Shown piece after piece: positions 43,901 to 52,440 of a stretch of DNA of 64,000 nt (positions within the stretch are counted from its first letter, which is position 1; each line of letters opens with the position of its first letter). The notes under the pieces were generated by a model that searched no databases, was not told the DNA's origin, and saw only the letters and a list, made by a program, of their open reading frames with translations. This DNA comes from Gaiellasilicea sp033857955 (lineage in GTDB: Bacteria > Actinomycetota > Thermoleophilia > Gaiellales > Gaiellaceae). The stretch spans positions 1-64,000 of the forward strand of contig JAWVCW010000028.1 in the NCBI GenBank assembly GCA_033857955.1, written 5' to 3'. Position numbers and translations under genes: made by a program.

Positions 43901-45100
43901 GTGACGGTGACGCCCGAGAAGACGTGGGACGCGCTTGCCGCTGCCCGCACGCGAGGTGATGTCGGCGAGGGGATCGCTTCCGTCCTGGCGATGCTCGGGA
44001 TGCCCGACCTGATCTCCTTCGCGGGTGGCTTCCCCGACCCGAGGACGTTCCCGCGCGAGCGCATCTCGGCGCTGCTGCAGGAGTTCGCCATCACGGGCGA
44101 GACGAGTGCGTTCCAGTACGCCCCGACACGCGGTCTGGCGGGGCCGCTCGATGCGCTCACGGACCGGCTCGAGCGGCTGCAGGGCCGGCGTCCAGCCGCC
44201 GACGAGCTGCTGATCACGAGCGGAGGAATCGAGGCGCTCGAGCTCGTCGGCAAGTCGTACCTCGATCCCGGCGACGTCGTGGTTGTCGAGGGCCCGACCT
44301 ATCTGGGCGCGATCCAGGCGTTTCGCAGCTTCGAGGCGAAGCTCGTCGCCGTCCCGATGGACGAGCACGGGCTCGAGGTGGACGAGCTGGAACGGCTTCT
44401 TGCCGACGGGCTGCGTCCGAAGCTCGTCTACAGCATTCCCGACCACCAGAACCCGGCCGGCGTGAGCCTTTCCGCCGAACGGCGCGCGCCCCTCGTGGAG
44501 CTCGCGCGCCACTACGGATTCCTGGTCATCGAGGACGTCGCCTACCGCGAGCTCGGCTTCTCGGGGGGGACGCTGCCGAGTCTCTGGAGCCTCGCGCCGG
44601 ACGTCGTCGTGCAGGCGGGCACGACGTCGAAGACGATGTTTCCCGGCATCCGGCTCGGCTGGGCAGTCGGCCCCGCCGATATCGCAGCCCGGCTCGTTTC
44701 CGCCAAGCAGAACACGGACCAGTGCGCGGGGGCGCTCGGACAGCGCCTGTTCGAGGAGTCGATTCGCCGCGGCTGGATCGACGAGCAGATCACGCTGTCG
44801 CGTGCGCTCTACCAGCGCAAGTGTGAGCGGATGCTGGCAGCGCTCGAGCGCTGGATGCCGGCCGGAGCACGCTGGACTCGACCGCAGGGCGGTTTCTTCT
44901 CCTGGCTGACACTGCCCGACGGCGCCGACTCCACGGAGCTGGCGCGGCGAGCGGTGGAGCGAGGCGTCGGCATCGTGCCGGGCGCGCTGTTCTTCCCGGA
45001 CGGCCGCGGCGCGGATACGGTCCGGCTCTCATTCAGCCTCGTCGACGAAACGCAGATCGACGCCGGCATCGAGCGGCTCGCGTCGCTCCTGACGACCTGA
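43901..45100 (+). CDS. PLP-dependent aminotransferase (class I/II, 2-aminoadipate/KAT-like)
   Basis: A 399-aa fold-type I enzyme. It has the N-terminal ISFAGGFPDPRTFP motif of the LysN/KAT group, YSIPDHQNPAGV (about 182-193), and the PLP lysine in AGTTSKTMFPGIRLGW (about 239-254). Amino donor unknown. The start is GTG 43901, with TAGGAT ending 7 nt upstream, so a leaderless start is likely. It leads a unit with cupin, SDR and DUF1684 genes. Confidence 0.88.
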   Translation: MTVTPEKTWDALAAARTRGDVGEGIASVLAMLGMPDLISFAGGFPDPRTFPRERISALLQEFAITGETSAFQYAPTRGLAGPLDALTDRLERLQGRRPAADELLITSGGIEALELVGKSYLDPGDVVVVEGPTYLGAIQAFRSFEAKLVAVPMDEHGLEVDELERLLADGLRPKLVYSIPDHQNPAGVSLSAERRAPLVELARHYGFLVIEDVAYRELGFSGGTLPSLWSLAPDVVVQAGTTSKTMFPGIRLGWAVGPADIAARLVSAKQNTDQCAGALGQRLFEESIRRGWIDEQITLSRALYQRKCERMLAALERWMPAGARWTRPQGGFFSWLTLPDGADSTELARRAVERGVGIVPGALFFPDGRGADTVRLSFSLVDETQIDAGIERLASLLTT

Positions 45101-45120
45101 ACCAAGGAGGAGCGACGACG

Positions 45121-45495
45121 TTGAGCGAGCATGGAGCAACGCACTACCGCTGGGACGACATGCCGAAGGAAGCGCTCAAGCCGGATCTGGGACGACGGCT
45201 CATCTCGACCGAGCGGATGATGCTTGCGCACGTGTACCTCGACAAGGGGTGCATCGTCCCGAAGCACTCGCACGAGAACGAGCAGCTGACCTACATCCTC
45301 GAAGGCGTCCTGCGGTTCTGGCTCGGCGAGGACGAGTCCGAGGTCGTCGATGTCGCAGCCGGCGAGGTCCTCCACCTCCCGTCGCACCTCCCGCACAAGG
45401 CCGAAGCGCTGGAGACGACCCTGGACGTCGACATCTTCTGCCCGCCACGGCAGGACTGGCTCGAAGGGTCGGACACCTACCTCCGTCAGACGTGA
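45121..45495 (+). CDS. Cupin-domain protein
   Basis: A 124-aa single cupin. Motif 1 (PKHSHENEQLTYILEG, about 48-63) supplies two His and a Glu, and motif 2 (LPSHLPHKAEAL, about 86-97) has the last His, so it probably binds a metal. Such small cupins can be dioxygenases, isomerases or sensors. The start is TTG 45121, with AAGGAGG upstream. It is coupled to the SDR gene by a GTGA overlap. Confidence 0.82.
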   Translation: MSEHGATHYRWDDMPKEALKPDLGRRLISTERMMLAHVYLDKGCIVPKHSHENEQLTYILEGVLRFWLGEDESEVVDVAAGEVLHLPSHLPHKAEALETTLDVDIFCPPRQDWLEGSDTYLRQT

Positions 45496-46262
45496 ATCTC
45501 GGTCTCGAAGGACGCCGGGCGCTCGTCACCGGCGGCTCGAAAGGGCTCGGCGCCGCGATCGCCCGCGAGCTCGTGGGCGAGGGCGTGCGCGTCGCGATCT
45601 GCTCACGGAACGAGGCGGAGGTCATGGCGGCCGGCGCGGAGCTGGGGGTCGCCCATGCGCAACGGGCCGACGTCACCGATCCCGAGCAGGTGCGCGATTT
45701 CGTGGCGCGCTCCGCCGAGGAGCTCGGCGGAGTCGACTTCCTCGTCAACAACGCCGGCGGCGCGCACCCGGGCACCTTCGAGACGCTCAGCGACGAGAAC
45801 TGGGTCGCCGACCTCGACGTCAAGCTCTTCTCGCTCATCCGCTGCTCCCGTGAGGTGCTCCCCCACATGCGCGACGCGGGTGGCGGCCGCATCGTCAACA
45901 TCGGCGCGGTCTACTCGCGCTACCCCGACCCCGTGTTCTTCGCGACCTCCGTGAACCGGGCCGCGGGCAACTCGTTCACGAAGACCCTCGCCCTGGAGGT
46001 CGCGAAGGACAACATCCTCGTGAACGGGGTCAACATCGGCTTCGTGAGCACGCCACAGTGGGACAACATCCATCAGCGGCGCGCCCCGGAGCAACCGCGC
46101 GACGAGTTCCTCGACACGATCGCCAAGCAGGAGGTTCCGCTCGGACGCTTCGGGACGCCGGACGAGGTTTCAGGCCTCGTCGCGTTCCTGTTGAGCCACC
46201 GGGCCAGCTACATCACGGGAGCCTCGATCGACGTTGCGGGCGGCATGGGCAGGTACGTCTAG
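45492..46262 (+). CDS. SDR-family protein lacking the YxxxK catalytic pair
   Basis: A 256-aa Rossmann protein. The cofactor motif TGGSKGLGAAIA (about 12-23) and NNAGG (about 88-92) are normal. The region where SDRs carry Tyr-x3-Lys reads FFATSVNRAAGNSF, so neither Tyr nor Lys is in place. The C-terminal LLSHRASYITGASIDVAGG is canonical. It may bind NAD(P)H without normal reductase chemistry or use other residues. The start is GTG 45492 inside the cupin stop. Confidence 0.82.
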   Translation: MNLGLEGRRALVTGGSKGLGAAIARELVGEGVRVAICSRNEAEVMAAGAELGVAHAQRADVTDPEQVRDFVARSAEELGGVDFLVNNAGGAHPGTFETLSDENWVADLDVKLFSLIRCSREVLPHMRDAGGGRIVNIGAVYSRYPDPVFFATSVNRAAGNSFTKTLALEVAKDNILVNGVNIGFVSTPQWDNIHQRRAPEQPRDEFLDTIAKQEVPLGRFGTPDEVSGLVAFLLSHRASYITGASIDVAGGMGRYV

Positions 46263-46268
46263 GTCGCG

Positions 46269-46871
46269 ATGGACGACGTCTTCACGCTGCTCGACTGGAA
46301 GCGACGTGTCTTTGCCCTCTACACGTCGGTGCGCTCGGCAACCGACCCCGAGGAGGCGTGGGGCCTGTGGCGCGCGACACGCGACGAGTTGTTTCGCAGC
46401 CATCCACAATCGCCGCTGCCGGAGGCGGAGCGCCGTCACTTCGCCGGCCTCGAGTACTTCGACTACGAGCCGCGACTGCGCGTGCTCGCGGACGTAGCTG
46501 CCGCCGAGCAGGAGCCGCGGCAGATCGGCGCGAGTGGCAACGAGTCGGTTCTGTTTCGTCGCTTCGCCGTTGCGTCGTTCGAGCTCGACGGCCAGCAGCA
46601 GTCGCTCGACCTGCACTGGCTCGAGGGCTACGGCGGAGGCATCTTCGTTCCCTTCGCCGACGCGACGAGCGGCTCGGAGACCTACGGGGGCGGGCGTTAC
46701 GTGCTCGATTCGGTCAAGGGCGCCGATCTCGGAATGGACGGCGAGCATCTCGTGCTCGACTTCAACTTCGCCTACAACCCGTCCTGCGTCTACGACGCCC
46801 GGTGGATCTGCCCCCTCGCGCCGTCCTCGAACCGGCTTGCCGTAGCGGTCAGGGGCGGCGAGCGGGTGTAG
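46269..46871 (+). CDS. DUF1684 protein
   Basis: A 200-aa protein with the DUF1684 hallmarks: a Trp-Lys start (LLDWKRRVFALY), GGGRYVLDSV, and the C-terminal LVLDFNFAYNPSCVYDARW followed by ICPLAPSSNRLAVAV. The function of the family is unknown. It begins 6 nt after the SDR gene and is likely co-transcribed. Confidence 0.82.
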   Translation: MDDVFTLLDWKRRVFALYTSVRSATDPEEAWGLWRATRDELFRSHPQSPLPEAERRHFAGLEYFDYEPRLRVLADVAAAEQEPRQIGASGNESVLFRRFAVASFELDGQQQSLDLHWLEGYGGGIFVPFADATSGSETYGGGRYVLDSVKGADLGMDGEHLVLDFNFAYNPSCVYDARWICPLAPSSNRLAVAVRGGERV

Positions 46872-46984
46872 GGCGACGCCGGCCGTGCTCGCACAGGGCG
46901 GATCGACAAATGGAAGAAAACCGTGGCCGCCACCGTCTGGCTGTGAACAAGCTGCACACCTACCCGCAGAAAAGGGGTTCACGC

Positions 46985-47683
46985 ATGACGCGAGTCATCC
47001 TGGCCGACGATCACCCGCTCTTTCTCTCCGCTCTCGAGCTGGCGCTCCAGGAGGCCGGCGTCGAGGTCGTCGGAACTGCCGCCACGGGCACGGAGGTGCT
47101 CGAGCTGGCCGACCGCTGCGAACCCGATGCCGTGCTGCTCGACCTGTGCATGCCCGGAATGGACGGAGTCACGTGCATCAGGCGGCTCTCCGCGCTCTCC
47201 CCGGCCTTGAGGATCGTGGTCGTCTCGGCGACGGACGACCAGAACGTGATCCACGGCGCGCTTGCGGCCGGGGCCGTGTGCTTCGTCGGCAAGAGCGTCC
47301 AGCCCGCCGATCTCGTCCAGGCGCTTCGCGCCGTCGTCGATGCCCGCAAGGGCGGCATCCACTACCGCGGCGAGCTGCCGGTGACCATGCTCCGCCCGGT
47401 CCGGAACGATCGGCGGGACACCCACGGCCTGACCAAGCGCGAGCTGGAGATCCTGCGGCTCGCCTCGAGCGGGTCGTCGAACTCGCAGATGGCGAAGCTG
47501 CTGTGGGTGACCGAGCAGACGATCAAGTTCCACCTCTCGAACGTCTACAAGAAGCTCGGCGTGCCGAACCGAACCGCCGCCTCCGCGGTGGCGAGCAAGC
47601 TCGGCCTCCTGGAGTTGGCCGACGCAGCCGAGCACCTCGGCGAGGTCGTCGACATCGCCTCGGCCCGCGGGATGCTCGGCTGA
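46985..47683 (+). CDS. NarL/FixJ-family response regulator
   Basis: A 232-aa protein. Receiver domain: ILADDHPLFLSALELAL, Asp in VLLDLCMPGMDG (about 53), Lys in CFVGKSVQP (about 102). LuxR HTH: LTKRELEILRLASSGSSNSQMAKLLWV (about 147-173). A further C-terminal extension of about 25 residues follows. The start is ATG 46985, with AGGGG upstream. No kinase is adjacent. Confidence 0.9.
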   Translation: MTRVILADDHPLFLSALELALQEAGVEVVGTAATGTEVLELADRCEPDAVLLDLCMPGMDGVTCIRRLSALSPALRIVVVSATDDQNVIHGALAAGAVCFVGKSVQPADLVQALRAVVDARKGGIHYRGELPVTMLRPVRNDRRDTHGLTKRELEILRLASSGSSNSQMAKLLWVTEQTIKFHLSNVYKKLGVPNRTAASAVASKLGLLELADAAEHLGEVVDIASARGMLG

Positions 47684-47730
47684 GAACGGCGTGGGTCGCC
47701 CGCGGCCGGGCGGCCCACCATCCGATCCGC

Positions 47731-48759
47731 TCAGCTCGAGCGGGCGAGCTCCTCCATCGCCGCCGAGTAGCGTCCTGCCACGGCAGCGCTGTTGTTGCGG
47801 GCGCGAAGGGCAAGGAAGGACTGACCGGCGTCCACGTTCTCCGGGGACCCGCCCCACGCCTTCAGCGCCGGCGCCTGCAACGCGCGTCCGTACGAGAAGG
47901 AGAGCACCCACGGCTGCGGACCGTGTGAGTTGATCGCGTTCAGGTTCTCGCTTGCCTGCTCGTCGGACTGGCCGCCCGAGAGGAACACGATCCCGGGCAC
48001 GGCCGCGGGGACCGTCTCGCGGAAGCACCGGAGCGTCCAGTCGGCGACCTCGCCGGCGTTCGCCTGGGTCGCGGAGCCCTTGCCGGAGAGGACCATGTTC
48101 GGCTTCAGCAGCATCCCCTCGAGGTCGATGCGCTGGTGGTAGAGCTCGTCGAAGACCTTGTGCAGCGTCCGCTTCGTTGCGCGGTAGCACGTCTCGATGT
48201 CGTGGTCGCCGTCCATCAGCACCTCGGGCTCGACGATCGGCACGATCCCCTGCTCCTGGCAGAGAGCCGCGTACCGGGCGAGCGCATGCGCGTTGACCTC
48301 GATGCAATAGGCCGTGGGGATGCCGTCGCCGATCGCGATCACGGCCCGCCACTTGGCGAAGCGGGCGCCGAGCCCGCGGTACTCCTCCAGCCGACCGCGG
48401 AGGCGGTCGAGGCCCTCGGTGACCTTCTCGCCGGGCGCAAACGCGAGGTCGGTGGCGCCCGTGTCGACCTTGATCCCGGGGACGATCCCCTTGTCGGCCA
48501 GGAGCTTCGCGAACGGTGTGCCGTCCGACGCGGACTGGCGCAGGGTCTCGTCGTAGAGGATGACGCCGCTGACGTACTCCTCCAGGTCGGGTGTCGTGAA
48601 GAGCATCTCGCGGTATGCGCGCCGGTTCTCCTCCGTCGACTCGAGCGAGATCGACTCGAAGCGCTTCTCGATCGTCCCCGTGCTCTCGTCCGCGGCGAGG
48701 ATCCCCTTGTTGTCGGCGACGAGGGCCTTGGCCGTTTCGTGCAGCTCATCCGCGGCCAT
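47731..48759 (-). CDS. Fructose-bisphosphate aldolase, class I
   Basis: A 342-aa Schiff-base aldolase of the eukaryote-like class I family. The N-terminus has GILAADESTGTIEKRF, WRAVIAIGD holds a conserved active-site lysine region, and the Schiff-base lysine is in EGMLLKPNMVL (about 213-223). It splits fructose-1,6-bisphosphate or, with GlpX upstream, works in gluconeogenesis. It overlaps glpX by 14 nt. Confidence 0.94.
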   Translation of the reverse strand: MAADELHETAKALVADNKGILAADESTGTIEKRFESISLESTEENRRAYREMLFTTPDLEEYVSGVILYDETLRQSASDGTPFAKLLADKGIVPGIKVDTGATDLAFAPGEKVTEGLDRLRGRLEEYRGLGARFAKWRAVIAIGDGIPTAYCIEVNAHALARYAALCQEQGIVPIVEPEVLMDGDHDIETCYRATKRTLHKVFDELYHQRIDLEGMLLKPNMVLSGKGSATQANAGEVADWTLRCFRETVPAAVPGIVFLSGGQSDEQASENLNAINSHGPQPWVLSFSYGRALQAPALKAWGGSPENVDAGQSFLALRARNNSAAVAGRYSAAMEELARSS

Positions 48760-49744
48760 CGCGGTCTCCTTTCATCAGTCGTCTGACTTTCTCGGAAGGG
48801 TGGTAGGCAGCGATCCTACGGACAGTGCCTGAACGGGAGCGCATCACGATCGACTCGGTCTCCACTCCGGCGCCGCTGACGCGGACGCCGCGGAGGAAGA
48901 CGCCGCTCGTGACACCGGTGGCGGCGACGAAGACATCGTCGCCCGAGACGAGGTCGTCGGTCGTGAGCACCCTGTCGAGGTCGTAGCCGGAGTCGATGAG
49001 CTGCTGCCGCTCGTCGTCGTTGCGCGGCCAGAGCTTGCCCTGAATCGCCCCGCGCAGGCACTTGATGGCCGCCGCGGAGATGACGCCCTCCGGCGTGCCC
49101 CCGATCCCCATCAGCATGTCCACGCCGACGAACGCCTGCGCCGCTGCGATCGAAGGGGCAACGTCGCCGTCGCGGATCAGGTTCACGCGTGCCCCGGCCT
49201 GGCGCAGCTCGCCGATCAGCTCCTCGTGGCGGTCGCGCTCGAGCACGACGACCGTCACCTCGGTGACATCGAGCCCTTTCGCCTTGGCGACCGCGCGGAC
49301 GTTTTCGGTCGGGCTCGCATCGATGTCGATCGCCTCCGCCGCCTCGGACCCGACCGCGATCTTGTCCATGTAGAACGCGGCGCCGGGGTCGAACATCGTC
49401 CCGCGCTCGGCAACGGCGATGACTGCGATCGCGTTCGGCTGCCCCAGCGCCGTCAGGCGGGTTCCCTCCAGCGGGTCGACGGCCACATCGACCTCGGGAC
49501 CGTGCCCCGATCCGATCGCCTCGCCGTTGTAGAGCATCGGCGCCTCGTCCTTTTCCCCCTCGCCGATCACGACGACGCCGTTCATCTCGACGGTGCCGAG
49601 CATCAGGCGCATTGCGTCGACGGCGGCCTGGTCGGCCTGCTCCTTCTCTCCCCGACCGACCCAGCCGGACGCAGCGAGCGCCGCGGCTTCCGTGACGCGG
49701 ACGAGCTCGAGGGCGAGGTTGCGGTCAGGTGCCGTAGCGCTCAA
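48746..49744 (-). CDS. glpX: Fructose-1,6-bisphosphatase, class II
   Basis: A 332-aa GlpX enzyme. The metal site shows in VVIGEGEKDEAPML (about 58-71) and the class signature in VAVDPLEGTRL (about 87-97), with DGDVAPSI and GIGGTPEGV further on. It is the gluconeogenic phosphatase, coupled to class I aldolase. The start is TTG 49744. A TAGAGT box (49760-49755, minus) ends 10 nt upstream, between the SPFH gene and glpX. Confidence 0.95.
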   Translation of the reverse strand: MSATAPDRNLALELVRVTEAAALAASGWVGRGEKEQADQAAVDAMRLMLGTVEMNGVVVIGEGEKDEAPMLYNGEAIGSGHGPEVDVAVDPLEGTRLTALGQPNAIAVIAVAERGTMFDPGAAFYMDKIAVGSEAAEAIDIDASPTENVRAVAKAKGLDVTEVTVVVLERDRHEELIGELRQAGARVNLIRDGDVAPSIAAAQAFVGVDMLMGIGGTPEGVISAAAIKCLRGAIQGKLWPRNDDERQQLIDSGYDLDRVLTTDDLVSGDDVFVAATGVTSGVFLRGVRVSGAGVETESIVMRSRSGTVRRIAAYHPSEKVRRLMKGDRDGRG

Positions 49745-49760
49745 TGCGCCGCGAACTCTA

Positions 49761-50702
49761 TTAGGGCGTGGTCGACGCCGACTTGAGGAAGGTCGACGGA
49801 TCGAGCAGGTTGCCCTGGCCGGCGGGCAGGAAGACGATCTGCGGCGGCGCCTCCTTCAGGATCTGCAGCGCCTCGAACTGGAGGTTGCGGTCGGTGAGCG
49901 AGCTCGCGCGCAGCCGCTGTGCCTGCGCCTGGCCGCGGGCCCGCTCGATCTCCTGCTGAGCCTCGGCCTTGGACTGCTCGACCTTCTGCCTGGCCGCGAG
50001 GGCGTCCTGCGTCGCAACCTGCTTGCGCTCGATCGCCTGTGTGAACTCCGGCGGGAAGTCGAGATCGTTGATCAGGAAGTCGACGACGTCGATCGAGAAG
50101 CCGTTCAGCTGCCGGTCGAGCTCGAGCTGCACCGCCTGACGGATCTCCTCCCGGTTGGGCGCGACGGCGACGCTCTTGAACTTGACGGTCTCGTTCTTGA
50201 AGACCTGGAAGACGCGGGGCGCGACCACCTTGTCGAAGAAGGTCGAGCCGACATCCGTGAAGAGCTCCTGCACGGCTTTGTCGCTGACTCGATAGTTGAG
50301 CGTGACGACGGCGTAGACCGGCTGCGTCTCCTCGCTGATCGCAGGGCCGCTTCTGATTGCGTCTTCGACGGCGCCGCTCCGGTCGTCCATCTCGAAGCGC
50401 TGGCTCTCGACCTGGGTCGAGACCTCCTCGGCGTTCTGCCAGGGCGCGATCGTCTGGAAGCCGTCGCCACGCTGGCCGACGATCTCGCCGAACTGACGTA
50501 CGACCAGGACGTGACCGGCGTTCACCGAGTGGAAGGAGCGGAAGGCGCCCCAGCCGCCGACGACCACGATCATGGCGAGCACCGAAGCCAGGATCCAGGC
50601 CGAGCCTTCGTCCGTCTTGCCCTGGCGACGAAGCCCCACCCCGTTCACGATCGCGACGACGGCGACGAGGAGAACGATCGTCGAGATGATCAGATAGCTC
50701 AT
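49761..50702 (-). CDS. SPFH/prohibitin-like membrane protein
   Basis: A 313-aa protein with two N-terminal membrane segments (LIISTIVLLVAVVAIVNGV and AWILASVLAMIVVVGGWGAF), an SPFH domain (about 60-230, AGHVLVVRQFGEIVGQ), then a charged coiled coil (ARQKVEQSKAEAQQEIERAR). SPFH proteins form large membrane-bound rings that organise proteases or lipids. Its ATG overlaps the stop of a 48-aa membrane peptide gene (ATGA). No FtsH or NfeD gene is nearby. Confidence 0.85.
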   Translation of the reverse strand: MSYLIISTIVLLVAVVAIVNGVGLRRQGKTDEGSAWILASVLAMIVVVGGWGAFRSFHSVNAGHVLVVRQFGEIVGQRGDGFQTIAPWQNAEEVSTQVESQRFEMDDRSGAVEDAIRSGPAISEETQPVYAVVTLNYRVSDKAVQELFTDVGSTFFDKVVAPRVFQVFKNETVKFKSVAVAPNREEIRQAVQLELDRQLNGFSIDVVDFLINDLDFPPEFTQAIERKQVATQDALAARQKVEQSKAEAQQEIERARGQAQAQRLRASSLTDRNLQFEALQILKEAPPQIVFLPAGQGNLLDPSTFLKSASTTP

Positions 50703-50845
50703 TCAGGAGGAAGGATTTCGCGCCTGGGGCGCGATTCCTCCCGTGCCCGCCGACCCTGGCGGACGTTCGCGATCGCCCGCGCGAGAAAGGCGGTGATCGC
50801 GATCGAGCTCGCGACGATGCCGAGGATGATCTCGACCTTGAGCAT
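50699..50845 (-). CDS. Small single-pass membrane protein coupled to the SPFH gene
   Basis: A 48-aa protein (ATG 50845). One membrane segment (EIILGIVASSIAITAFLARA) is followed by a basic, Arg-rich cytoplasmic tail. Its stop overlaps the SPFH start (ATGA) and it begins 5 nt after argS, so it is translated with the SPFH protein and may be its partner. No family known. Confidence 0.65.
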   Translation of the reverse strand: MLKVEIILGIVASSIAITAFLARAIANVRQGRRAREESRPRREILPPE

Positions 50846-50850
50846 CTGAC

Positions 50851-52368
50851 CTACATGGTGTCTGGTGCCTCGACGCCGATCAAGTCCAGGGAGCGCGCGA
50901 TCACGGACTTCGTCGCGGTGACGAGGCCGAGCCGAAACGCTTCCGCGTCGGAGCCGAGCACCTTGTGGTCGTGGTAGAAGCGATGAAAGTCGTCGGCGAG
51001 CCTGATCGCATAGGTCGGGATCGCATGCGGCCCTCGCCGCGCGGCCGCCTCGGCCATGACGGCCGGGAACTCGGCCAGGCGCTTGATCAGGTCGCGCTCC
51101 CCGTCGGCGAGCTCCGCGGGCGGCTCTGCCGAGGGAGCGGCATCGCCGGCGTTTCGGAGGATCCCGGCGATCCGGGCGTGCGCGTACTGGACGTAGTAGA
51201 CGGGGTTCTTCTGGCTCTTCTCCGAGGCCAGGTCGACGTCGATGTCGATCGCCTGGTCGTGCCCGCGCGAGACGAGATACCAGCGGGCCGCGTCCACCCC
51301 GACCTCGTCGAGAAGCTCGTCGAGGAAGACGACGTCGCCGCGGCGCTTCGACATCTTCGCTGTCTCGCCGCCCCTCGTCAGGTGGACGAGCTGGTAGAGC
51401 AGCACCTCGACACGGTCCGGGTCGTAGCCGAGCATCCGCGCGACCGCGGCGTACCAGTTTCGCGTGCCGTGATGGTCGGCGCCGAGGACGTAGATCGCCC
51501 GGTCGAGACCCCGGTCGAGCTTGTCCGCGAGATAGACGACGTCGGCCGCACGATAGGTCGGCGTGCCGGACTCCGAGCGGATCAGAACGCGATCGTCCTC
51601 GTCGCCGTAGGCCGACGAGCGCGCCCAGACCGCCCCGTCCTTTTCGTACGTATCCAAGCGGGGCAGGTACTCGGGGAGTCGCGTTTCGAGCTCGCTCTGC
51701 TTCGCCCACGAGTCGAAGTGGATCCGGAAACGCTCCATCGTCTCCTCGATCCGGCGCAGCATCTGCGGAACCGGGTCGTCCGGCAGCTTCGCCAGCTCCG
51801 CGACGTACTCCCCGTGGTATCCATCCTCGGGCGGCTCCTCCCCACGCCGCCGTGCTTCGACGGACGCGCGGAAGCGCTCCATCTGCGCGCCCGCGTCGTT
51901 GTAGTAGTACTCCCGCTCGACCTCGTGCCCGGCGAACTCGAGCAGCCGTGCCACGCTGTCGCCGTACGCACCGTTGCGCGCCGACGCGACTGTGACCGGG
52001 CCGGTCGGGTTCGCAGAGACCATCTCGACCTGCACGCGCTCCTTCGTCCGGGCGAAGCCGCCGCCGTAGGAAGCGCCCGCGGCGAGCATCTCCGCGAGAG
52101 CATCGCGATACCAGGCCCGCGAGAGCCAGAGGTTGACGAAGCCGGGACCGGCGATCTCGGCCCGGTCGACGTCCGGTAGCGCCGCAGCGAGCGCGACGAG
52201 CTGCTCGGCGATCGCGCGCGGTGCCTGTTTGCGAGCGCCCGCGAGGCGCATTGCGACGTTGGTCGCGTAGTCGCCGTGCGCCGCGTCGCCGGGGCGCTCG
52301 AGCGCGACCTCGGTCCCCACTGCCTCGCCCAACGCCGCTTCGAGTCTTTCGATCGCCCGGGCGCTCAT
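50851..52368 (-). CDS. argS: Arginyl-tRNA synthetase with altered HIGH motif
   Basis: 505 aa, shorter than the usual 550-590. It has the Arg-tRNA synthetase N-terminal domain (GDYATNVAMRLA), the class I core with the conserved approach SANPTGP, YYYNDAGAQ, GADHHGT and KMSKRRGD, and the C-terminal DALR domain. After SANPTGP the classical HVGH of the HIGH motif is TVAS here (52,000 region, 51993-51982), so both histidines are gone while KMSK is kept. It is the only argS in the window and follows a normal gene structure. The start is ATG 52368. Confidence 0.92.
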   Translation of the reverse strand: MSARAIERLEAALGEAVGTEVALERPGDAAHGDYATNVAMRLAGARKQAPRAIAEQLVALAAALPDVDRAEIAGPGFVNLWLSRAWYRDALAEMLAAGASYGGGFARTKERVQVEMVSANPTGPVTVASARNGAYGDSVARLLEFAGHEVEREYYYNDAGAQMERFRASVEARRRGEEPPEDGYHGEYVAELAKLPDDPVPQMLRRIEETMERFRIHFDSWAKQSELETRLPEYLPRLDTYEKDGAVWARSSAYGDEDDRVLIRSESGTPTYRAADVVYLADKLDRGLDRAIYVLGADHHGTRNWYAAVARMLGYDPDRVEVLLYQLVHLTRGGETAKMSKRRGDVVFLDELLDEVGVDAARWYLVSRGHDQAIDIDVDLASEKSQKNPVYYVQYAHARIAGILRNAGDAAPSAEPPAELADGERDLIKRLAEFPAVMAEAAARRGPHAIPTYAIRLADDFHRFYHDHKVLGSDAEAFRLGLVTATKSVIARSLDLIGVEAPDTM

Positions 52369-52440
52369 TTCAGGATGACCACGCGCTGACGGTGCGTTCC
52401 GGCAGCCCGTGCTTCATGCTGAAAAGGGGCGCCCGGGCGA

